NCBI GenBank assembly: GCA_050331455.1
Contig: JBHJGV010000024.1
Coordinates: forward strand, 1 to 30,738
Direction: 5' to 3'
Length of the DNA stretch: 30,738 nt
Source: CAYUYV01 sp050331455
GTDB lineage: Bacteria; Pseudomonadota; Alphaproteobacteria; JAJFIK01
Part shown: positions 25,189-30,738 of the stretch, one piece after another
Numbering within the stretch: position 1 is the stretch's first letter
How the letters are laid out: each line of letters opens with the position of its first letter
The notes under the pieces: generated by a model
Seen by the model: the letters and a program-made list of their open reading frames with translations, nothing else
Databases searched by the model: none
Told to the model about the DNA's origin: nothing
Translations under genes and position numbers: made by a program

Positions 25189-25238
25189 AAAAAAAACGAG
25201 GGTGTGGGATCGGGGCGTCCGGTCCATCGGATGCCCCG
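25189..25238 (-). terminator. Terminator-like hairpin and U-run behind the TIGR02300 gene
   Basis: On the minus strand CGGGGC-A-TCCG pairs with CGGA-C-GCCCCG (25211-25238, one mismatch, 6-base loop). A run of eight T follows at 25196-25189, about 15 bases after the stem. The longer than usual distance to the U-run lowers confidence. It separates the protein gene from tRNA-Ala. Confidence 0.45.
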
Positions 25239-25256
25239 CCGGGAACCGCCGCCGGT

Positions 25257-25859
25257 TCATATTTCCTTGTCGGCGCTGTCTTCCTTTTCGACGATCCCGG
25301 TCACGTCGTCATCGCCGTCGTCGAGGTCAGACATGTCCTCGATGATATTGTCCATCCCTTCCTGGGTGCCGTCGTCGCTGTCGTCCTCGTCGTCGGAAGA
25401 CAGGTCGGGGATGTCATCCTCGGCCCCGGCGGCGGGCGCTTTCTTGCGTTTACGTTTCTTGCGCTTTTTGCCTTTGCCGTCGGACTCTTCGTCGTCATCC
25501 TCGCTGGCTGTCTCTTCGTCATCATCGCCGGACGCATCGTCGTCATCGGGGCTGTCCAGATCCTCCTCGACCTCGTCCTCATCGTCGAGATCGTCCTCCA
25601 GATCCTCGTCCTCTTCTTCGTCCGCCTCCTGATCGGCGAGCCCCTCTTTCTTCTTTGCCTCCTCTGTCGCCACGTCCTCGGCGGCCGCCTTGGCGGTGCG
25701 CTGGCGCTTGGGCTTGATCAGGGCTTCCGGGTCGAAGCTATGACCGCATTTGGGGCACTCAATGGGCCGCTTATCGAGGTCGTAGAAGCGGGCCCCACAA
25801 TTGATGCAGGTTCTTTTCGTTCCAAGCTCTGGCTTCGGCACGGCGCGGATGTCCTTCAA
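25257..25859 (-). CDS. TIGR02300-family protein (FYDLN-type zinc ribbon with acidic tail)
   Basis: A 200-residue protein whose N-terminus PELGTKRTCINCGARFYDLD and IECPKCGHSFDP form a zinc ribbon with C18, C21, C35 and C38, the hallmark of this alphaproteobacterial family. The rest is low complexity: a Glu/Asp-rich region at about 74-128, a basic cluster KGKKRKKRKRKK (129-140) and a second acidic stretch to the end. This suggests an intrinsically disordered, highly charged tail that might bind RNA or protein. Its function is not known. It is divergent from aroA with a 205-bp gap, and tRNA-Ala follows it. Confidence 0.9.
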   Translation of the reverse strand: MKDIRAVPKPELGTKRTCINCGARFYDLDKRPIECPKCGHSFDPEALIKPKRQRTAKAAAEDVATEEAKKKEGLADQEADEEEDEDLEDDLDDEDEVEEDLDSPDDDDASGDDDEETASEDDDEESDGKGKKRKKRKRKKAPAAGAEDDIPDLSSDDEDDSDDGTQEGMDNIIEDMSDLDDGDDDVTGIVEKEDSADKEI

Positions 25860-26064
25860 TCATGCATCGTCGGGAACAACGCGTTCAGGGCAGCATCAAC
25901 GAGAACGGCGTCGAACGGGGTCAGGAAATCGGGCTGCAGGCGCCGGGGCAGGGCGCGGCCCGGGCGAACGCCCCATGGAAGCGGGCGTTTGCCATGATCG
26001 GCCCACGCTGTCAAAGAGTATCCCAACCGATTGACCCCAACCGTTTACCGGGAAAGCGCACGCC

Positions 26065-27435
26065 ATGCCCGACCCTGTTTCGGATCCCGCCACCGCCCTG
26101 CCGGATCGCCTCACCGCGCGGCCCAGTCCGCCGCTGTCGGGATGTTTCGCAACGCCCGGCGACAAATCCATGTCCCACCGGGCCCTGATCCTGGGTGCTC
26201 TGTCCATCGGGGAAACGCGAATCACCGGCCTTTTGGAATCGGACGACATTTTGCGCACCGCGGCGGCCGTCGGGTCCATGGGGGCGGTGCTCCACCGCGC
26301 GCAGTCCGGCGCCTGGACCGTCCGGGGGGCCGGTGTCGGGGGCTTGAGCGCCCCGGCGGACATTCTCGATTTCGGCAATTCGGGCACCGGCGTGCGTCTC
26401 ATGATGGGGGTGCTGGCCGGCTATGATTTCCCGGTTTTCGTGACGGGTGATTCCAGTCTGCGCAGCCGCCCCATGGAACGGGTCATCGCGCCCTTGCGCT
26501 TGATGGGCCTTGATGCGGATCTCCAGGAAGGGGGCCGTCTCCCGGCGCGCCTGCGGGGCGCGGCGCCGCCGCTGCCAATCCGGTATACGGTCCCGGTGCC
26601 GAGCGCCCAGGTCAAATCCGCGATCCTTCTGGCCGGTCTGCATGCGCCGGGGGCCACGACGGTGATCGAGCCCGTGGCGACGCGGGATCATACCGAACGC
26701 ATGCTGACGGCTTTCGGTGCCAGGCTTGAAAGCGCGCCGTCGGCGGATGGCGGGCGGGCCATCACCGTGGCGGGCGATGCCGAACTCGTCGGCACCGCCG
26801 TCGCCGTTCCGGGGGATCCGTCTTCAGCTGCCTTCGGCCTCGTCGCGGGCCTCATCGTGGGCGGGTCCCGGGTCGAGGTCACGAATGTCATGCTCAATCC
26901 GGGCCGGTCGGGTCTCCTGACGACGCTGGAGGAGATGGGCGCCACGGTCACCCGGCAGCGAGAGGTGGTGGCAGGGGGCGAGCCGGTCTGCGACCTTGCC
27001 GTGACCGCCGGGCCGCTCCAGGCCGTGACGGTGCCGGCCGAACGGGCCCCGTCCATGATCGACGAATATCCCATCCTGGCCGTTGCCGCCGCCTTTGCGG
27101 AAGGCACCACCCGGCTGGAAGGCCTTGCCGAATTGCGGGTCAAGGAATCCGACCGGCTTTCGGCCACGGCCGCCGGCTTGCAGGCCTGCGGGGTCTGCGT
27201 CACGGTGGAGGATGATACGCTGATTGTAGAAGGGCGGGGTCCAGAGGGCGTCCCGGGCGGCGGTCATGTGGCGGCCGGGGGCGACCATCGCATCGCCATG
27301 GCCTTTCTGGTGCTGGGCCTTGCAGCCCAGGCGCCGGTCTCGGTTTCGGGCTGCGCGATGATTGCGACGAGCTTCCCTTCCTTCCTGGACCGCATGGGCG
27401 GGATCGGGGCCCTGGTCGGCGAGTCGGATTGGTAG
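26065..27435 (+). CDS. aroA: 3-phosphoshikimate 1-carboxyvinyltransferase (EPSP synthase)
   Basis: AroA transfers the enolpyruvyl group of PEP to shikimate-3-phosphate in aromatic amino acid synthesis. The 456 residues carry GDKSMSHRALILGAL (32-46, with K34), FGNSGTGVRL (103-112), SLRSRPMERV (131-140), SAQVKSAILLAGL (180-192), the catalytic aspartate D333 in MIDEYP, and KESDR (360-364). The sequence resembles the alphaproteobacterial long form (MSHR, SAQVKSA), but the residue before TG in GNSGTG is glycine (G107), unlike the alanine of the CP4 enzyme. It has an ~20-residue N-terminal extension. It is the first gene of a plus-strand cluster with the EthD gene, cmk and rpsA. Confidence 0.97.
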   Translation: MPDPVSDPATALPDRLTARPSPPLSGCFATPGDKSMSHRALILGALSIGETRITGLLESDDILRTAAAVGSMGAVLHRAQSGAWTVRGAGVGGLSAPADILDFGNSGTGVRLMMGVLAGYDFPVFVTGDSSLRSRPMERVIAPLRLMGLDADLQEGGRLPARLRGAAPPLPIRYTVPVPSAQVKSAILLAGLHAPGATTVIEPVATRDHTERMLTAFGARLESAPSADGGRAITVAGDAELVGTAVAVPGDPSSAAFGLVAGLIVGGSRVEVTNVMLNPGRSGLLTTLEEMGATVTRQREVVAGGEPVCDLAVTAGPLQAVTVPAERAPSMIDEYPILAVAAAFAEGTTRLEGLAELRVKESDRLSATAAGLQACGVCVTVEDDTLIVEGRGPEGVPGGGHVAAGGDHRIAMAFLVLGLAAQAPVSVSGCAMIATSFPSFLDRMGGIGALVGESDW

Positions 27436-27447
27436 CGCCTGCTCCAG

Positions 27448-27478
27448 AAGAAAGAACGCGTCGGGAAGAAAGAACGCG
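27448..27478. repeat. 13-bp direct repeat just before the EthD gene
   Basis: AAGAAAGAACGCG occurs at 27448-27460 and 27466-27478, directly in front of the ATG at 27481. The purine-rich second copy occupies the place of the ribosome binding site. It is probably a small local duplication. Confidence 0.6.
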
Positions 27479-27480
27479 CC

Positions 27481-27873
27481 ATGATCAAGCTGATCTATCC
27501 CTTGCGCCGGTTGCCATCCCTCACGCGCGAGGCGTTTCAAACCTATTGGCGCGAGACCCACGCCCCCCTGGTTCATCGGCATGCGGATGTCCTGGGGATC
27601 CGGGCCTATGTCCAATGCCATACCGTTGCCGCGAGCCGAAACGATACCGTAAGGCGGATGCGGGGCGGCAGCGAGGACTATGACGGGGTCGCCGAATTGT
27701 GGTTCGACACCGTGGCGGCCCTGACCGAGGAAGCGACGGAGCCGGCGGCGGCGGCAGCCGCGGCCGAGCTTCTGGCGGACGAAAAGCGTTTTATCGATGT
27801 GGACGCATCGCCCATTTTCTGCGCGTCAGAACATGTGGTGATCGCCCATCCATTGTGGGGTAACAGGACGTGA
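27481..27873 (+). CDS. EthD-domain protein (ferredoxin-like fold), function unknown
   Basis: A 130-residue protein with the EthD/stress-responsive ferredoxin-like alpha+beta barrel pattern. KLIYPLRRLPSLTREAFQTYW is followed by RETHAPLVHRHADVLGIRAYVQCHTV, where the HAPL and QxH motifs are typical. YDGVAELWFDTVAAL and DEKRFID complete the fold. Members take part in ether or polyketide-ring chemistry, but many have no known role and no substrate is visible here. Its stop overlaps the GTG of cmk (GTGA), so it is translationally coupled to that essential gene. An unusual Ala-rich linker (about residues 89-99) lies in the second half. Confidence 0.85.
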   Translation: MIKLIYPLRRLPSLTREAFQTYWRETHAPLVHRHADVLGIRAYVQCHTVAASRNDTVRRMRGGSEDYDGVAELWFDTVAALTEEATEPAAAAAAAELLADEKRFIDVDASPIFCASEHVVIAHPLWGNRT

Positions 27874-28562
27874 CCACTCCGGTTGTCGCCGTCGACGGGC
27901 CCGTGGCCGCCGGCAAAGGGACCCTGGCCCGCCGCCTGGCCGACCATTACGGCTTTGCCTATCTGGACACGGGCGCGCTGTACCGGCGGGTCGGCTTGCT
28001 GGTGCTGGATGCCGGCGGCGATCCCGGCACCCTGGACCACGCCCTGGCGGCCGTGCCCCTTCTTGAGAGCCAGATCATCGAGGATGCGGCCCTGCGGACC
28101 GATCGGGTGGGTGAGGCGGCCTCGAAGGTCGCCGCGCTGACGCCGGTCCGCGAGGCCCTGTTGTCCTATCAGCGGGCCTTCGCCAAGGCGCCCGGCACCC
28201 TGTCGGACGGCCGCTCCGCCCGCGGCGCCGTGCTGGACGGCCGCGATATCGGCACGGTCGTCTGTCCCGGGGCGCCGGTAAAGCTGTTCGTGACGGCCAG
28301 CCCGCAAGTGCGGGCCCGCCGCCGCTTTTCCGAGTTCCGGGACAAGGGTCTGACCGACATCACCTATGAACAGGTCTTGCAGGATCTCCAGGCGCGGGAC
28401 GAACGGGACCGAACCCGCGCCGCGGCTCCCCTGGTCCCTGCCGAAGACGCGCACTTGCTCGACACGACCGAGTTGGATAGACACATGGCATTCGAGGCAG
28501 CCCGCGAGATCATCGATGCGTCGATGAGTATCGACCGAGGTGCGCCCGGCTCCGGGCTGTGA
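27870..28562 (+). CDS. cmk: Cytidylate kinase
   Basis: Cmk phosphorylates CMP and dCMP in nucleotide salvage and DNA precursor supply. The 230 residues show the P-loop DGPVAAGKGT (9-18), LDTGALYRRVG (31-41), the CMP-binding DGRDIGTVVCPGAPVKLFVTA region (about 123-143), and the lid segment RARRRFSEFRDKG (148-160). The start is GTG at 27870, overlapping the previous stop; the codon is the only one placing the P-loop at the normal distance. A perfect hairpin lies between it and rpsA. Confidence 0.97.
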   Translation: MTTPVVAVDGPVAAGKGTLARRLADHYGFAYLDTGALYRRVGLLVLDAGGDPGTLDHALAAVPLLESQIIEDAALRTDRVGEAASKVAALTPVREALLSYQRAFAKAPGTLSDGRSARGAVLDGRDIGTVVCPGAPVKLFVTASPQVRARRRFSEFRDKGLTDITYEQVLQDLQARDERDRTRAAAPLVPAEDAHLLDTTELDRHMAFEAAREIIDASMSIDRGAPGSGL

Positions 28563-28680
28563 TCCGACCGGCTTAAGGCGGATCTGACCAGGAAGAGCGC
28601 GGCTCTGGAAGCGTCGGCCTTTTTCGGCGGACGCTCATGGCCCCTCGCCGAGACAACCTGATCCATTCAGGACACCGCGT

Positions 28681-28703
28681 GGCCCGGCATGGCATGCCGG
28701 GCC
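28681..28703 (+). terminator. Perfect 10-bp hairpin between cmk and rpsA
   Basis: GGCCCGGCAT (28681-28690) and ATGCCGGGCC (28694-28703) pair perfectly around a GGC loop. It lies 119 bases after the cmk stop and 126 before rpsA. No U-run follows, so it may be a factor-assisted terminator or part of the rpsA leader. A second, weaker hairpin CGGCCA/TGGCCG occurs about 40 bases further on. Confidence 0.45.
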
Positions 28704-28828
28704 CGCTAGACCCGTTTCCGCACCGGCCACGCCTTTGGCCGTGTACCGAGCGGGTCGCCCCCGAACCATCGAATGAACCCATCTGACCGGCAGCGCTGCG
28801 TCGCCCGGGACGCGTTACAGGAGTTTTG

Positions 28829-30598
28829 ATGTCTGACACCGCCATTGCCACCGATCTGGACTTTTCCAACACGCCGACGACGGATGATTTCGCTGCCATG
28901 CTCGAGGAAAATCTCGGGCAGAACAAACTCGAGGAAGGGTCGGTCGTGGATGGCCGGGTGATCTCCATCGAGAACGATATGGCGATCATCGATGTGGGCC
29001 TTAAGACCGAAGGCCGTGTTCCCCTCAAGGAATTCGCGGTGCCCGGACAAGACGCAACGCTGTCCGTCGGCGACCGGGTCGAGGTTTATCTGGAGCGCGT
29101 GGAAAACGCCCTCGGAGAGGCCATACTGTCCCGGGACAAAGCGCGCCGTGAGGAAAGCTGGGTGCGTCTGGAGAAGTCGTATGCGGCCAATGAGCGGGTT
29201 CAAGGCGTCATTTTCGGGCGCGTCAAAGGCGGCTTCACGGTCGATCTCGACGGCGCCGTCGCCTTCCTGCCGGGCAGTCAGGTGGACATCCGCCCCGTGC
29301 GCGATGTGACTCCGTTGCTGAATATTCCCCAGCCTTTCCAAATTCTGAAAATGGACAAGCGTCGGGGCAATATCGTTGTCTCCCGCCGTGCCGTGCTGGA
29401 AGAGACCCGGGCGGAGCAGCGCCAGGAAATCGTCGAAAACCTGAAAGAAGGCGATATCCGCGAAGGCGTGGTGAAAAACATCACCGATTATGGTGCCTTC
29501 GTGGATCTGGGCGGGGTCGACGGCCTGCTGCACGTGACCGACATCGCCTGGCGGCGGGTCAATCATCCCCAGGAAGTGCTGCAGATCGGCCAGACCGTGA
29601 AGGTCCAGGTCATCAAAGTGAACACGGAAACCCAGCGCATCAGCCTGGGCATGAAGCAACTCGAGGCCGATCCCTGGGACGGCGTCGAAGCAAAATATCC
29701 CGTGGACGCCAAGTTCACCGGCCGCGTCACGAATATCACCGATTACGGTGCGTTCGTGGAGCTGGAGCCCGGCGTCGAGGGTCTGGTGCACGTCTCCGAA
29801 ATGTCCTGGGTCAAGAAGAACGTTCATCCGGGCAAGATCGTCTCCACATCCCAGGAGGTGGAGGTCATGGTCCTCGAAGTGGACCCGAACAAGCGCCGGA
29901 TCTCCCTCGGGCTGAAGCAGTGCATGCAAAATCCGTGGGCGGCCTTTTCGGATCGCTTCCCCTCCGGCACGCGGATCGAAGGCGAAATCAAGAACATCAC
30001 CGAGTTCGGCCTGTTCATCGGTCTGGAAGGGGATGTGGACGGCATGGTGCACCTGTCGGACCTGGACTGGAACCGCCCGGGCGAGGACGTCATCAAGGAA
30101 TACAACAAGGGTGATTTCGTCGCCGCCGTCGTCCTCGACGTCGACTCCGACAAGGAGCGGATCAGCCTGGGGATCAAGCAGCTCGGCGAGGATCCTCTCG
30201 AGGCCATGGGCGACCTGCGCAAAGGCACACGGGTGACCGGAACGGTGACGGATGTGCAGGAAAGTGGGATCGAGGTTGCCGTGGGCGAGGAGGGCATGCG
30301 CGCCTTCATTCGCCGCAACGATCTGTCCCGCGAGCGGTCCGAACAGCGTCCGGAACGCTTCGCCGTCGGCGACAAGGTGGATGCCATGGTCACCCGGGTC
30401 GACAAGTCGGCCCGCTCGGTCCAGCTGTCCATCAAGGCCCTTGAGATCTCCGACGAAAAAGACGCCGTGGCCCAGTTTGGCTCGACCGACAGTGGGGCTT
30501 CGCTCGGCGATATTCTGGGCGCCGCCCTCAGCAAGGTGGAGAAGGACACGGACGACGACGACGACACCGAAGACGAGAAGGACGACAAGGAGAGCTGA
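28829..30598 (+). CDS. rpsA: 30S ribosomal protein S1
   Basis: S1 binds mRNA on the small subunit and helps start translation. The 589-residue protein holds six S1 (OB-fold) domains, the last four with clear ITDYGAFV/LHVTD, ITDYGAFVEL/LVHVSEMSW, ITEFGLFIG/MVHLSDLDW and the degenerate last copy (VTDVQESGIEVAV). Copies 1-2 are diverged, as usual. The C-terminus is strongly acidic (EKDTDDDDDTEDEKDD). The start is ATG at 28829, with AGGAG at 28819-28823; a TTG one codon earlier is less likely. The cmk-rpsA order is conserved in proteobacteria. Confidence 0.98.
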   Translation: MSDTAIATDLDFSNTPTTDDFAAMLEENLGQNKLEEGSVVDGRVISIENDMAIIDVGLKTEGRVPLKEFAVPGQDATLSVGDRVEVYLERVENALGEAILSRDKARREESWVRLEKSYAANERVQGVIFGRVKGGFTVDLDGAVAFLPGSQVDIRPVRDVTPLLNIPQPFQILKMDKRRGNIVVSRRAVLEETRAEQRQEIVENLKEGDIREGVVKNITDYGAFVDLGGVDGLLHVTDIAWRRVNHPQEVLQIGQTVKVQVIKVNTETQRISLGMKQLEADPWDGVEAKYPVDAKFTGRVTNITDYGAFVELEPGVEGLVHVSEMSWVKKNVHPGKIVSTSQEVEVMVLEVDPNKRRISLGLKQCMQNPWAAFSDRFPSGTRIEGEIKNITEFGLFIGLEGDVDGMVHLSDLDWNRPGEDVIKEYNKGDFVAAVVLDVDSDKERISLGIKQLGEDPLEAMGDLRKGTRVTGTVTDVQESGIEVAVGEEGMRAFIRRNDLSRERSEQRPERFAVGDKVDAMVTRVDKSARSVQLSIKALEISDEKDAVAQFGSTDSGASLGDILGAALSKVEKDTDDDDDTEDEKDDKES

Positions 30599-30738
30599 GT
30601 CGTTCGCTTCGACGACGACGCCTCGTTTCGTTGGGTGTCATGGACAGGGGCGGCCCGGGGGGGGGGGCGGGGGGTAGTTGGCGGCGGAGCCACACACCAC
30701 CCCCATGATGGTTGTTTAGCGCACCAAGCCGCCCCGCC

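Overview
The window is GC-rich chromosomal DNA from an alphaproteobacterium. This rests on several family-level markers: an alpha-type SspB next to fumC and a small ribbon-helix-helix protein, a TIGR02300 (FYDLN) zinc-ribbon protein, a pyrB-pyrC' pair whose dihydroorotase subunit has lost its metal ligands, and the order tRNA-Ala / TIGR02300 / aroA / cmk / rpsA. I cannot name the genus from sequence alone. Apart from possible repeat remnants, I see no insertion sequence, phage genes or CRISPR array.

Region 1 (173-6643) is a compact selenocysteine module. A TetR regulator is divergent from selA-selB (overlapping GTGA) and a tRNA-Sec gene with a UCA anticodon. A thioredoxin-domain fusion protein follows, and then a gene that ordinary annotation would split in two. 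Its in-frame UGA at 6356-6358 falls in the motif Sec-Gly-Ser-Cys, so it is a UGSC-type selenoprotein. A hairpin at the right distance behind the UGA looks like a bacterial SECIS. The genes for inserting Sec (except selD, which is not here) and a likely user of it are therefore side by side.

Region 2 (6724-10652, minus strand) holds a secreted SnoaL/NTF2-like protein, pyrC', pyrB and an AEC-type permease. Region 3 (10698-15506, minus) is a single 1602-residue gene of visibly lower GC. It encodes a beta-solenoid-like protein with C-terminal membrane segments, and its function is unknown. Region 4 (15601-17984, minus) is sspB-fumC-RHH. Region 5 is a cytochrome P450 (plus), convergent with dabB-dabA (minus), a DAB-type inorganic carbon uptake system with a divergent LysR regulator.

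Region 6 (about 24580-25118) is non-coding apart from tRNA-Ala(GGC). Behind the tRNA lie two 129-bp tandem repeats whose phase coincides with the tRNA 3' end, and then what looks like a broken c-type cytochrome. Region 7 (25257-30598) has the TIGR02300 protein on the minus strand and aroA, an EthD-domain protein, cmk and rpsA on the plus strand. The last 140 bases hold no gene and include long G runs. The first 172 bases show no supported gene.
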